A DNA stretch of 64,000 bases from Aeromonas hydrophila subsp. hydrophila ATCC 7966 (GTDB lineage: Bacteria > Pseudomonadota > Gammaproteobacteria > Enterobacterales > Aeromonadaceae), in assembly GCF_000014805.1 (NCBI RefSeq), contig NC_008570.1, positions 1,555,001-1,619,000 of the forward strand. The letters are read 5' to 3'. Of the stretch, positions 54,748 through 64,000 are shown in pieces. Below the pieces are notes generated by a model. The model was not told where the DNA came from and did no database searches. It was given only the letters and a program-made list of their open reading frames with translations. The translations under genes were made by a program, and so were the position numbers. How positions within the stretch are numbered: position 1 is the first letter of the stretch; each line of letters opens with the position of its first letter.

Positions 54748-54775
54748 GACAGGGGCACCCGTGGGTGCCCCTGTC
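54748..54775 (-). terminator. Terminator after the dapE-M15-small-protein unit
   Basis: GACAGGGGCACCC and GGGTGCCCCTGTC are perfect 13-bp arms just after the 48-aa gene. Confidence 0.75.
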
Positions 54776-54787
54776 GGCGGGCTCGAG

Positions 54788-54930
54788 TCAGTCGTCCTCG
54801 TCGTCCTTCACTTCCCTGATCTTGTCCTTGTAGCGGGGCAGCTCTTTCTCCAGTCGCTTCATGTCCTTGATGGCGTTGAGAAACAGGCCGAGCAGGAAGA
54901 GCAGTGGCAAGCCTATCCAGAGCCAGAGGT

Positions 54931-54934
<4 letters not shown>
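54788..54934 (-). CDS. Small membrane protein, DUF2897-like (48 aa)
   Basis: The product is MNLWLWIGLPLLFLLGLFLN plus a charged tail (KDMKRLEKELPRYKDKIREV then DDEDD), i.e. one N-terminal membrane helix and a cytoplasmic charged region. The ATG at 54934 has AGGAG eight bases upstream and overlaps the stop of the M15 peptidase gene (ATGA). This size and layout resemble DUF2897 proteins of related genera, a tentative assignment. Function unknown. Confidence 0.68.
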
Positions 54935-56753
<1,819 letters not shown>

Positions 56754-56766
56754 TTAGCAAAAAAGT

Positions 56767-57117
56767 TTAACGAGAGAAGAGGGATTGGTAGTGATCGGCC
56801 TTGAAGCCCAGGGTCAGCTCGCCGTCCCGGTCCAGCAGCGGGCGCTTGATCATGGCCGGGTGCTCCAGCAACAGGGCGCGCGCCTTGGCGGTGTCGAGCC
56901 CCTGCTTGGCCTCGTCCGGCAGGGCGCGAAAGGTGGTGCCGCGGCTGTTGAGCAGCGCCTCCCAGCCGAGCTGGCTCAGCCAGCGGTCGAGATCGGCCGG
57001 GTTCAGGCCGTCGGCACGGTGGTCGTGAAAGCGGTAGTCGATGCCGGCCTGCTCCAGCCACTTGCGGGCTTTCTTGATGGTGTCGCAGTTCTTGATGCCA
57101 TAGAGGGTGGTGGCCAT
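56767..57117 (-). CDS. ArsC/Spx family thioredoxin-like protein (YffB type)
   Basis: This 116-residue protein has thioredoxin-like fold members of the ArsC/Spx group. MATTLYGIKNCDTIKKARKWL carries the single N-terminal cysteine (C11) in NCDT, and IKRPLLD is the later ArsC-type substrate loop. It lacks the second cysteine of an arsenate reductase, so reductase activity is uncertain. It is next to dapE, as yffB is in E. coli. The ATG at 57117 follows GGACTCCCC. Confidence 0.85.
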   Translation of the reverse strand: MATTLYGIKNCDTIKKARKWLEQAGIDYRFHDHRADGLNPADLDRWLSQLGWEALLNSRGTTFRALPDEAKQGLDTAKARALLLEHPAMIKRPLLDRDGELTLGFKADHYQSLFSR

Positions 57118-57311
57118 GGGGAGTCCTTGTCTGCGGGCATGGGCCCGGAAAGCCGAAACTTGAGTCCTGAAACGGGAAATCAAGAAGAGGTCCGATTCTG
57201 GCATTGTGGCGATCTCAAGGCAACGCCGATGCGCATGGGGGAGGTGGGGCGAGGCGCTGGTCGGGCCTGGGGGAGGGGAAAAGTGCCCGGCGCGGGACGC
57301 GCCGGCGGGCA

Positions 57312-58232
57312 TCAGAGTTCGCTCTGGGTGCGACACCAGAGGTGCAGTTCGGATTCGAACCAGTTGAGCATGGCGTTGTTGTCGTCGCGACGATGACGAA
57401 TGAGGCTCACCTCGAAGGTGGGCAGGGCGAAGCGGGTCTCGTACTCCACCAGATCCAGCAGCGGCATCAGCGGGCGCAGCACCCGGGCGGGGGAGGTGAG
57501 CAGCAGAGGCGCGCACGGCAGGATGAAGGGGGCGGCCAGAAAGCTTTGCACTATCAAGGGGGTGTGCCGGGTCATGCCGTGCGCGGCCAGCAGATCATCG
57601 ACGATGCCCCCTTCGCTGCCGCGGGGAGCGACCAGCAGATGCTGGGCCTGGGCGAAGGATTCGATGCACAGCACCTGGCCCTGCAGCGGGTGGCTGCGGT
57701 GGGCGGCGCAGATCAGCTTGTCCTCGAACAGCGGGATGCGGCGAAAGCGGCCGGGCACCTCGTCCTGCTTGCTGATCACCATGCTGATGACCCCTTCATC
57801 GAGCTGGCTCTCGTAGTCCGCATTGAGCGGCACCATGTGGATGCGCAGATTGGGCGCCTGCTGCTGGAGCCGGGCCAGCAGGCTCGGCATCATCACGTAC
57901 TCCACATAGGTGTGGGCCCCGATGCGCAGCACCCCCTCGAACTGGGCGGGGTCGAGCTGCTCGGGGGGGCTGAAGGTCTGCTCGATGTCGTGCAGGATCT
58001 CCCGCAGCGGCAGCAGCAAGGCCTCCGCCCGGGCGGTGGGTTCCATGCCCTGGGGAGTGCGGATCAGCAGGGGATCGTCATAGAGCAGACGCAAGCGGGC
58101 CAGTGCCCGGCTGACGGCCGGCTGGCTCATGGCGAGCCGTTCGGCGGCCTTGGTGGTGTTACGCTCCTCCAGCAGTGCCTTGAGCACCACCAGCAGGTTG
58201 AGGTCGACGCCTCGTAAATTCATTCTGTGCAT
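57312..58232 (-). CDS. LysR family transcriptional regulator
   Basis: The product has 306 residues. The N-terminal winged helix-turn-helix reads LNLLVVLKALLEERNTTKAAERLAMSQPAVSRALARLR (about 11-48, given here as ALLEERNTTKAAERLAMSQ then PAVSRAL). A ligand-binding domain follows. Two ATGs (58232 and 58223) are possible; neither has a clear ribosome site. It faces the candidate small RNA region and has no divergent gene next to it. Its target is unknown. Confidence 0.85.
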   Translation of the reverse strand: MHRMNLRGVDLNLLVVLKALLEERNTTKAAERLAMSQPAVSRALARLRLLYDDPLLIRTPQGMEPTARAEALLLPLREILHDIEQTFSPPEQLDPAQFEGVLRIGAHTYVEYVMMPSLLARLQQQAPNLRIHMVPLNADYESQLDEGVISMVISKQDEVPGRFRRIPLFEDKLICAAHRSHPLQGQVLCIESFAQAQHLLVAPRGSEGGIVDDLLAAHGMTRHTPLIVQSFLAAPFILPCAPLLLTSPARVLRPLMPLLDLVEYETRFALPTFEVSLIRHRRDDNNAMLNWFESELHLWCRTQSEL

Positions 58233-58309
58233 AATGGAATACTAATAAATCATTTCCTTAAGCAGGGCCTTCACTTTAGTCTCATTTCCCGTCGATGGTC
58301 AGCATGAAG

Positions 58310-58465
58310 CTTGGATAAATCAGCGATTTATGCAAACCCATGTTGTCCTGTTACCTCTTTCGCGTGGTGCCGGAGGTGGCAAGATTCGACAGCCTGAACT
58401 CTTTACTCTGGTCATCCAGAGCGTTGCTTGCTTAGTACCCGCCGTCTCGGCGGGTTTTTTTTGCC
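58310..58465 (+). ncRNA. Candidate small regulatory RNA
   Basis: No protein-coding frame with a ribosome site lies between the LysR gene and the 104-aa gene. The plus strand ends in a canonical terminator (CCCGCC-GTCTC-GGCGGG with eight T, about 58438-58462) and has a separate stem CTCTGG-TCAT-CCAGAG (58409-58424). This is the anatomy of a small Hfq-type RNA. The 5' end and promoter are not clear, and I recognise no known sRNA family. It could instead be a terminator for an undetected transcript. Confidence 0.35.
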
Positions 58466-58497
58466 TGCGGTTCAGGAAAAGGGGGCCCAAAGAAGTA

Positions 58498-58524
58498 CAA
58501 AACGCGCCGGCGGGCGCGTTATTG
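58498..58524 (-). terminator. Terminator of the 104-aa gene
   Basis: AACGCGCC and GGGCGCGTT arms just after the stop of the gene at 58540, followed on the minus strand by TTTTG. Confidence 0.55.
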
Positions 58525-58539
58525 TGAGGGGTGGATGAC

Positions 58540-58854
58540 TCAGGGCGCAACCGGCCACTGGTAGTCAAACACCTTGGCACGCTCCCAGGGGGCGTCCGGC
58601 AGACTGGAGGAGAGGCCGGTATATTTGCCCACATCGTCCACCACGATGGCGGAGAGGATCGGCAACTGGTGCTCGGTGCAGTACATGCGGATGCGTTGCA
58701 GCAGCGTGCGCAGCTCATCCTGGCAATTCTCCAGCCCGGCCTGCCTGGCCAGCTTGGAGTAACGAATGGTGGTGCGTTCCTTTGCAGACTCGACGAGGAT
58801 GTCCCATAGCTTGTAGTCGCAGGTCGTCATGCCTGCGTTGGCTCGGTCTGTCAT
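58540..58854 (-). CDS. Hypothetical protein (104 aa)
   Basis: The product has 104 residues and is soluble. DYKLWDILVESAKERTTIRYSKLARQAGL near the start resembles a helical DNA-binding-type segment (seen as ILVESAKERTTIRYSKL), and LSAIVVDDVGKYTGL follows. A longer frame exists, but the ATG at 58854 has GGAGAGAG upstream. I do not recognise the family. It is upstream of dcuC on the opposite strand. Confidence 0.6.
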   Translation of the reverse strand: MTDRANAGMTTCDYKLWDILVESAKERTTIRYSKLARQAGLENCQDELRTLLQRIRMYCTEHQLPILSAIVVDDVGKYTGLSSSLPDAPWERAKVFDYQWPVAP

Positions 58855-59065
58855 AACTCTCTCCGGCGCGAAACGGTCGCTGTGTGTCGATGCGCATCTT
58901 GGCCAGTTCACTGGCCCCTGACGTTGATCCAAAGCAAAAAAGCCTGAGGTTATTCGCCAGAACGCGTGGCAAAGGGATTCTAAAGGTTTGCCTTTAGTTT
59001 AAATTGCTGTTTTTTGTTAATTGTGTGGCATTTTGTTTCATTGAATTGCGGTCAAGCCATCTTTC

Positions 59066-59079
59066 TTGACGGGGATCAA
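59066..59079. promoter_or_regulatory. FNR-like box upstream of dcuC
   Basis: TTGACGGGGATCAA matches the FNR consensus TTGAT-N4-ATCAA in nine of ten core positions. A TAGATT -10-like element follows at 59102-59107; a start near 59113 would place the box centre close to -41, the activating position. Confidence 0.65.
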
Positions 59080-59140
59080 TGGGAAAGCGCGGTCAGACCA
59101 CTAGATTCCGCTCCTCGATAACTTTATCAGGAGTGAATAT

Positions 59141-60517
59141 TTGGAACTCGTCTTCGTCTTGCTCGTACTGCTGGCCGTGGTCTACGGCATCGTCAAGGAT
59201 TACAACCCGCAGGCTGTGCTGGCACTGGCCGGCATGGCCATCTTCACCGTCGCCTACTGGCTGGGACTGCACCCCATTCTGCCCGCCGACAAGAGCACCG
59301 GCTTCGCCCTGTTCGACCTGTTCGAGGTGTTCAAGGGGATCTTCTCCTACCGGGCGGCGGGGCTCGGTCTCACCATCATGGCGGTGGCCGGCTTTGCCAC
59401 CTACATGTCCCACATCGGTGCCTCCCAGGCGCTGGTGCGGGTGGCGGTCAAACCGGTGGCGGGCATCCAGTCCAGCTACCTGATGCTGGCTATCTGCTAC
59501 CTGGTGGCGGTGTTTGTCTCCCTGTTCGTCACCTCCGCCACCGGCCTTGGCCTGCTGTTGATGGTCACCATGTACCCGGTGATGCGCAACCTCGGCATCA
59601 GCCCGGCCTCCGCCTGCGGCGTCATCGCCACCTCACAGGCGTTCGAAATCGGCCCGACCCAGACCAACGCCATCTTCTCCGCCGGCCAATCCGGCATGGA
59701 TCCCACCAGCTATTTTGTCGACTACCAGATCTGGCTGGTGGCTCCCATGCTGCTGGTGACCATGGTGCTGCATTTCTTCTGGCAGCGGCACTGTGACCGT
59801 CAGGATGGCTGGGATCCGGCTCAGCATCGCGGCGATCATGCCGAGCTCGACGAGCAGGGCACCGAGGCAGTAGCTGCGCCCACCTGGTATGCCCTGCTGC
59901 CCATCATCCCCTTCGTGCTGATGATGACCTTCTCCAAGCTGCTGGTGACCACCATCAGCGTCAGCGTGGAGGTGGCCATGCTGCTGTCGGTCTTTATCGG
60001 CATGCTGTGCGAGCTGCTGCGCACCCGCTCGGTGCGCACCGCCTTCGCCGGGCTCTCCAGCTTCCTCGACGGCATGGGCAAGGTGTTCGGCCCCGTGGTG
60101 GCGCTCATCGTCTGCGCCGAGCTGTTCGCCGAATCCCTCAAGGCCATCGGCGCCATCGACACCCTGCTGCACTCTGCCAGCAATGCCGGCATCGGCAGCG
60201 GCCTGATGACGCTGGTGATGGTGGGGCTCATCATGGCGGCGGCGGTCATCATGGGCTCTGGCAACGCGGCGTTCCTGAGCTTCTCCACCCTGGCACCGGC
60301 GGTGGCTGCCAAGTTCGGCGTGCCGGCGGTGACCATGCTGCTGCCGATGCAGCTCGCCTCCAGCATCGGCCGCACCGTTTCCCCCATCGCGGCTGTGCTG
60401 ATCGCCTGTGCGGGCATCGCCAAGGTCTCCCCCTTTGTGGTGGTCAAGCGCACCTGCGTACCCATGGCCGGCGCCCTGGTGACCGCACTCACCCTCAACT
60501 ATCTGCTGTTTATGTAA
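59141..60517 (+). CDS. dcuC: C4-dicarboxylate transporter DcuC
   Basis: This 458-residue inner membrane antiporter exports succinate in exchange for other C4-dicarboxylates under anaerobic conditions. It has about a dozen hydrophobic segments and DcuC motifs such as SATGLGLLLMVTMYPVMRNLG, IATSQAFEIGPTQTNAIFS, MGSGNAAFLSFSTLAP and ASSIGRTVSPIAAV. The TTG at 59141 is the start: CAGGAGTG precedes it by seven bases, and no ATG fits. An FNR-like box lies 62 bp upstream. It is followed by the M20 peptidase gene. Confidence 0.92.
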   Translation: MELVFVLLVLLAVVYGIVKDYNPQAVLALAGMAIFTVAYWLGLHPILPADKSTGFALFDLFEVFKGIFSYRAAGLGLTIMAVAGFATYMSHIGASQALVRVAVKPVAGIQSSYLMLAICYLVAVFVSLFVTSATGLGLLLMVTMYPVMRNLGISPASACGVIATSQAFEIGPTQTNAIFSAGQSGMDPTSYFVDYQIWLVAPMLLVTMVLHFFWQRHCDRQDGWDPAQHRGDHAELDEQGTEAVAAPTWYALLPIIPFVLMMTFSKLLVTTISVSVEVAMLLSVFIGMLCELLRTRSVRTAFAGLSSFLDGMGKVFGPVVALIVCAELFAESLKAIGAIDTLLHSASNAGIGSGLMTLVMVGLIMAAAVIMGSGNAAFLSFSTLAPAVAAKFGVPAVTMLLPMQLASSIGRTVSPIAAVLIACAGIAKVSPFVVVKRTCVPMAGALVTALTLNYLLFM

Positions 60518-60601
60518 CCGGGCGGCGGACGGCACGGTCCGTCCGCCCCTTTCATTCGGCCGTCGGGCGGGAGGTGTGTCCTGCCGTCCCAGGAGATGAC
60601 A

Positions 60602-61741
60602 ATGACAGACTCTCGCAACGCTTTTTCTCTGGACGCCTATCTGGCGGATCTGGCCCCCCTCATCAATCTCGATTGCGGCACCCGCACCCCGGCCGGGGTG
60701 GCTCGGGTGGCCGAGATCATGACCGAGAAATATGAAGCCATCGGCTGGCAGGTGACTCGCCACCAGTTTGCCGCCGAGTGCGGCCCCTGCCTCGAGGCAA
60801 CCAATGCCCCTGGCGCCAGCCACTACGATGTGATGCTGGTGGGCCACATGGATACCGTATTCCCGGAGGGGACTGCGGCCAAGCGACCGCTGAAAATTGA
60901 GGGCAATCAGGCCTTTGGCCCCGGCGTGTCGGACATGAAGAGCGGCTTGCTCTCCACCTGGTATGCCCTCAAGGAGATGGACCCGGCCGTGCTGGCCAAG
61001 CTCAAGGTGCTGGTCTGCTGCAACTGCGACGAGGAGATTGGCTCCCCCTGGTCCAAAGAGTGGCTGGTGGAAAAAGCCAAACAGAGCGGCTGCGTGCTGG
61101 TGGCCGAGGCGGCCCGCCCGAACGGGGATCTCATCAGCGCCCGCAAGGGCAATGCCAAGTACCGCATCACCTTCCACGGCAAGGCCTCCCACGCCGGCTC
61201 GGCGCTGAGCGAGGGGATCTCCGCCATCACCGAGCTGGCTCATTGGGTGCTGGCCATCAACGAGCAGGTCAACCTCGATACCGGCACCACCATGAACGTG
61301 GGGGTGGTGCAGGGGGGGACTGGCGTCAACGTGGTGCCGGATTTTGCCAAGGCGATCGTCGACTTGCGCTTCTGGATCAATGAAGAAGCCGCTGCCGTGC
61401 ACGAGCGACTCACCTTCATGGCCAACAACCCCTTCCTCGCCGGTTGCAGGGTCGAGGTAGATCGCCAGAGCTTCAAGCCGGCGATGCGCCCGAGTGGCGA
61501 CACCGAGGCGCTGATGGCGCTGGTGGAGGCGGCAGCGAAAGAGGAGGGGATCTCCTTCAACTGGCTGGAGGCCGGTGGCGGCTCGGATGCCAACTTCACC
61601 GCCGCGGCCGGGGTGCCGTCGCTCGATGGCTTCGGCCCCATGGGCGGCGGTTTCCACTCGGAGGCGGAATTCCTGCTGCTGGGCAGCATAGCGCCGCGCA
61701 TCCGCCTGCTGCAGCGGGTGCTGGGCAAGCTGGCCAACTAG
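60602..61741 (+). CDS. M20 family metallopeptidase (carboxypeptidase G2-like)
   Basis: This 379-residue zinc hydrolase has its ligands in LVGHMDTVFPEG (His), GPGVSDMKSG (bridging Asp), and CDEEIGSPWS (catalytic and ligand Glu), with GKASHAGS in the lid domain. It resembles glutamate carboxypeptidases or aminoacyl peptidases of the ArgE/DapE/CPG2 family; the substrate is unknown. The ATG at 60602 is chosen over 60596 because AGGAG ends six bases before it. It lies 84 bp downstream of dcuC and may be cotranscribed, for use of a peptide or N-acyl-amino acid that feeds the dicarboxylate pool (an inference). Confidence 0.85.
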   Translation: MTDSRNAFSLDAYLADLAPLINLDCGTRTPAGVARVAEIMTEKYEAIGWQVTRHQFAAECGPCLEATNAPGASHYDVMLVGHMDTVFPEGTAAKRPLKIEGNQAFGPGVSDMKSGLLSTWYALKEMDPAVLAKLKVLVCCNCDEEIGSPWSKEWLVEKAKQSGCVLVAEAARPNGDLISARKGNAKYRITFHGKASHAGSALSEGISAITELAHWVLAINEQVNLDTGTTMNVGVVQGGTGVNVVPDFAKAIVDLRFWINEEAAAVHERLTFMANNPFLAGCRVEVDRQSFKPAMRPSGDTEALMALVEAAAKEEGISFNWLEAGGGSDANFTAAAGVPSLDGFGPMGGGFHSEAEFLLLGSIAPRIRLLQRVLGKLAN

Positions 61742-61760
61742 GCCAGCGTCAAAGAAAAGC

Positions 61761-61790
61761 AAAACGGGAGGCCATCGCCTCCCGTTTTTT
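61761..61790. terminator. Bidirectional terminator
   Basis: ACGGGAGG-CCAT-CGCCTCCCGTTTTTT between the convergent M20 and DUF71-type genes. Confidence 0.85.
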
Positions 61791-61832
61791 ATCTGTCCTG
61801 TCGGTGCAGAGACATCGAACGGCGCTGCGTCG

Positions 61833-62489
61833 CTACCCCTCATCCTCCAGCAGGTAGGCGAGCTGCTCCTGACGGGCAACCTGCCAGCGGCCGAGCGCCA
61901 ACGGCGCCGCAAAGCCCGGGCCGTCGGTCACCATGGTGTGGTACTCCCCCTGCTCGCCGCAGGCATCGAAGCCCCGGCTTGCCGCCAGCTGCTGCAACTC
62001 GGCCAGGGTGGCCGCATCGAGCGTGCGTCCCACCCACTCGGGGGCCAGCACCTGAGTGTCGACGCAGGAGAGGTGGGCGACGATGCCGCGGGTCAGCAGG
62101 TCTGCCAGCAGCGCCTCGCGGCTTTGCTGCCAGAGCGGGGTGTGAACGGCCAGATCAAGCGGGCGGCAGCGCTCGCGGATCCAGTTCGGCGCGCCCCCCA
62201 CGCTGTCGATATCGCCGGTGACCACCCCATCCAGGCGCCACTCCTCTTTCAATGCCGCCAGCGCCCGCTCATAACCGAGGTCGAACGGCGCTTCGATGGT
62301 GATCAGCAGATGGGGCAGCCCGAGGGCCGCCGCCTGCCGATGCACCTGTGACAGGGGATGGGCCAGAAAGCGGGGGGCGGGCGGGGCAAAGGTGGCCAGT
62401 GCCACCACCTGATGACCCGCTTCGCGGGCATGGCAGAGGGCCTGCATGGCATCCTTGCCGCCGCTCCAGAGCACGATGACGCGAGACAT
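61833..62489 (-). CDS. Diphthine-ammonia ligase-like (DUF71) ATP-pyrophosphatase
   Basis: The product has 218 residues. The ATP-pyrophosphatase P-loop is SGGKDAMQAL at residues 9-18. Family motifs include DGVVTGDIDSVGG and the C-terminal GEQGEYHTMVTDGPGF (about 188-203), which is typical of archaeal/eukaryotic Dph6-like proteins. Bacteria lack diphthamide, so the bacterial homologue must have another substrate, possibly in cofactor metabolism. The start at 62489 (MSRVIVLWSGG) is supported by GGGGGAG. Confidence 0.82.
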   Translation of the reverse strand: MSRVIVLWSGGKDAMQALCHAREAGHQVVALATFAPPAPRFLAHPLSQVHRQAAALGLPHLLITIEAPFDLGYERALAALKEEWRLDGVVTGDIDSVGGAPNWIRERCRPLDLAVHTPLWQQSREALLADLLTRGIVAHLSCVDTQVLAPEWVGRTLDAATLAELQQLAASRGFDACGEQGEYHTMVTDGPGFAAPLALGRWQVARQEQLAYLLEDEG

Positions 62490-62572
62490 GGGGGAGATTC
62501 CGCAAAGAAAAGAGGGGCCATGCTACCCAGAGTGCGGGCGGTTGGCAAAACGGGATGGGGCAGGGCGCAAAA

Positions 62573-62600
62573 CAGCAGGCCCCCGGGTGGGGGCCTGCTG
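62573..62600 (-). terminator. Terminator of dcuB
   Basis: CAGCAGGCCCCC and GGGGGCCTGCTG arms with a short loop about 25 bp after the dcuB stop. It has only a weak T-run. Confidence 0.65.
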
Positions 62601-62624
62601 GATTGGCTGAATGGTGCGCGTTGC

Positions 62625-63968
62625 TTAGAGCAGTATGCTGGTCAGCAGATAACCCAGGGTACAGGAGGTGGCGACCCCGATCAGACCCGGAATGATGAAG
62701 CTGTGGTTGATGATGAACTTGCCGATGCGGGTGGTGCCGGAGCGGTCGAAACCGATACAGGCCAGATCGCTCGGGTAGGTCGGCAGCACGAAGTAGCCGT
62801 AGCTCGCCGGCAGGAAGGCGATCAGCAGCTTGGGCTCCACACCCAGCGCCAGCCCCATGGGAGCGATGGCGGTCAGGGCTGCGGCCTGGCTGTTCACCAG
62901 CTTGGAGATGAGGAACAGCACCAGGGCATAGGTCCAGGGCTGGGCCTGCACCACGTGGGCCAGGGTTTCTTTCAGCAGCGGCATGTGGGCCTGGAAGAAG
63001 GTTTCGCTCATCCAGGCGACCCCGAATACCGAGAAGATCGCCACCATGCCGGCCTTGAACACGGCGCCGTTGGAGATGTCACCCGGCTTGACCTTGCAGC
63101 GCATCAGGATGATGGCGCCGGCGATCAGCATCATCATCTGGATCACCAGGTTCATGGAGAGCGGGCCTGTCTTGCCACCCATTTCGAATACCGGGCGCAG
63201 GGAGGCGTCGGCTCCCAGCACCACCACGGCGGCGATGGCGGCGAAGAAGATCCAGGTCGACCAGTAGGCCTCTTTCGGGAACTTGGTGTTGAGCAGGGTC
63301 TCACCGCCGCCGTAGACGAAGGCACGCTGCTCCGGATCCTTGATCTTGGCCTGGAACTCTTCGTCCTTGTCCAGATCCTTGCCGCGACGCAGGCTCCACA
63401 GGGCCGCGACTATGACCCCGGTGAGCGAGGAGGGGATGGCAATCATCAGGATGTCGAGCAGGCTGTAGGCCTGACCGATGCCGTGACCGGCCGCCAGGAT
63501 GGAGACCATGGAGACCACGGCCACCGACACCGGCGAGGCGCAGATCGCCATCTGGGAGGCGACGGAAGCCACCGCCATCGGGCGTTCCGGGCGGATGTTC
63601 TTCTGCAGCGCGATGTCGGCGATGATGGGGAACATGGTGTAGACCACGTGGCCGGTACCGCACAGGAAGGTGAGGGTCCAGGTGGTGAGCGGTGCCAGCA
63701 GGGTGATGTACTGGGGGTGGCGGCGCAGCAGGCGCTCGGCCACCTGCATCATCAGGTTGAGACCGCCGGCGGTCTGCAGGGTGGCGGCGCAGCCGATCAC
63801 CGCGAGTATGGTCAGCATCACCTGCACCGGCGGTTCGCCCGGGGTGAGACCGAACACGAAGGTCAGCAGGAACAGACCGATGCCGCTGATGAGACCCAGC
63901 CCCATGCCCCCAAACCGGGTACCCAGCAGCAAGCAGCCGAGTACCACCAAAAATTCCATCAAGATCAT
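62625..63968 (-). CDS. dcuB: Anaerobic C4-dicarboxylate transporter DcuB
   Basis: This 447-residue inner membrane fumarate/succinate antiporter has about a dozen hydrophobic segments. It aligns better with E. coli DcuB than DcuA: LTPGEPPVQVMLTILAVIGC, LCGTGHVVYTMFPIIADIAL, GKDLDKDEEFQAKI, SKLVNSQAAAL, FVLPTYPSDLACIGFDRSGTT (part) and FIINHSFIIPGLIGV. The first ATG at 63968 has GAGG upstream; the ATG at 63959 is an alternative. It is used with fumarate respiration. Its promoter region lies at the right edge and is incomplete. Confidence 0.92.
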   Translation of the reverse strand: MILMEFLVVLGCLLLGTRFGGMGLGLISGIGLFLLTFVFGLTPGEPPVQVMLTILAVIGCAATLQTAGGLNLMMQVAERLLRRHPQYITLLAPLTTWTLTFLCGTGHVVYTMFPIIADIALQKNIRPERPMAVASVASQMAICASPVSVAVVSMVSILAAGHGIGQAYSLLDILMIAIPSSLTGVIVAALWSLRRGKDLDKDEEFQAKIKDPEQRAFVYGGGETLLNTKFPKEAYWSTWIFFAAIAAVVVLGADASLRPVFEMGGKTGPLSMNLVIQMMMLIAGAIILMRCKVKPGDISNGAVFKAGMVAIFSVFGVAWMSETFFQAHMPLLKETLAHVVQAQPWTYALVLFLISKLVNSQAAALTAIAPMGLALGVEPKLLIAFLPASYGYFVLPTYPSDLACIGFDRSGTTRIGKFIINHSFIIPGLIGVATSCTLGYLLTSILL

Positions 63969-64000
63969 TCCATTACCTCGCGTTATTTAATCCATGTCTG

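Noticed and set aside
59633..61912. A 759-codon minus-strand frame over dcuC and the M20 gene
   Set aside because: Spans two well-supported plus-strand genes and a terminator, with antisense-type composition.

Overview
The window is one stretch of a gammaproteobacterial chromosome that looks like Aeromonas. It is GC-rich. It carries a tmRNA whose encoded tag reads ANDENYALAA, the smpB/ratA/rnfH/bamE neighbourhood, malI-malXY, dsdC-dsdA, and a complete Flp (Tad) pilus locus of the kind found in aeromonads. The genus is inferred from gene content and protein resemblance; no search was run.

Layout. 1-3.5 kb: the 5' part of a fructose-type PTS gene, a pair of palindromic units, a frameshifted secreted protein gene, a GNAT acetyltransferase, a small CxxC protein and a MerR-type regulator. 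3.6-9.9 kb: an Old Yellow Enzyme-type oxidoreductase divergent from the MerR gene, then malI divergent from malXY, then a membrane protein of unknown function. 9.9-13.3 kb: a second fructose-type PTS permease that shares its upstream regulatory block with the gene at the left edge. 13.3-20.9 kb: a secreted protein, manA divergent from an AraC-type regulator, icd, a 58-aa protein, and dsdA divergent from dsdC. 20.9-25.9 kb: a methyltransferase/HNH nuclease pair sits at the 3' end of ssrA, followed by smpB, ratA-rnfH, an NAD(P)-binding protein and bamE.

26-41 kb: a collagen-like, Lcl-type lipoprotein and a second DUF1566-like protein are transcribed away from a 13-gene Flp/Tad pilus operon (flp to tadG). 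The flp promoter appears to be overlapped by a strong Fur box. 41-50.4 kb: an iron-dependent alcohol dehydrogenase, udp, an RluA-type pseudouridine synthase, rihA, a chemoreceptor, a LysE-type exporter and a DUF1460 protein. 50.4-54.6 kb: two CPA1-type antiporters flank a GH84-like glycosidase. 54.7-57.1 kb: an overlapping set of ArsC-like protein, dapE, M15 peptidase and 48-aa membrane protein genes. 57.3-64 kb: a LysR regulator, a candidate small RNA, dcuC with an FNR-like box and an M20 peptidase, a DUF71-type ATPase and dcuB.

Functional themes are sugar and nucleoside uptake (PTS, MalXY, ManA, Udp, RihA), anaerobic C4-dicarboxylate exchange (DcuB, DcuC), surface attachment (Tad pilus with the Lcl-like lipoprotein), ribosome rescue (ssrA, smpB), and a possible defence or modification pair beside ssrA. 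The best candidates for something little described are the methyltransferase-HNH pair and the Lcl-like lipoprotein facing the Fur-boxed flp promoter.
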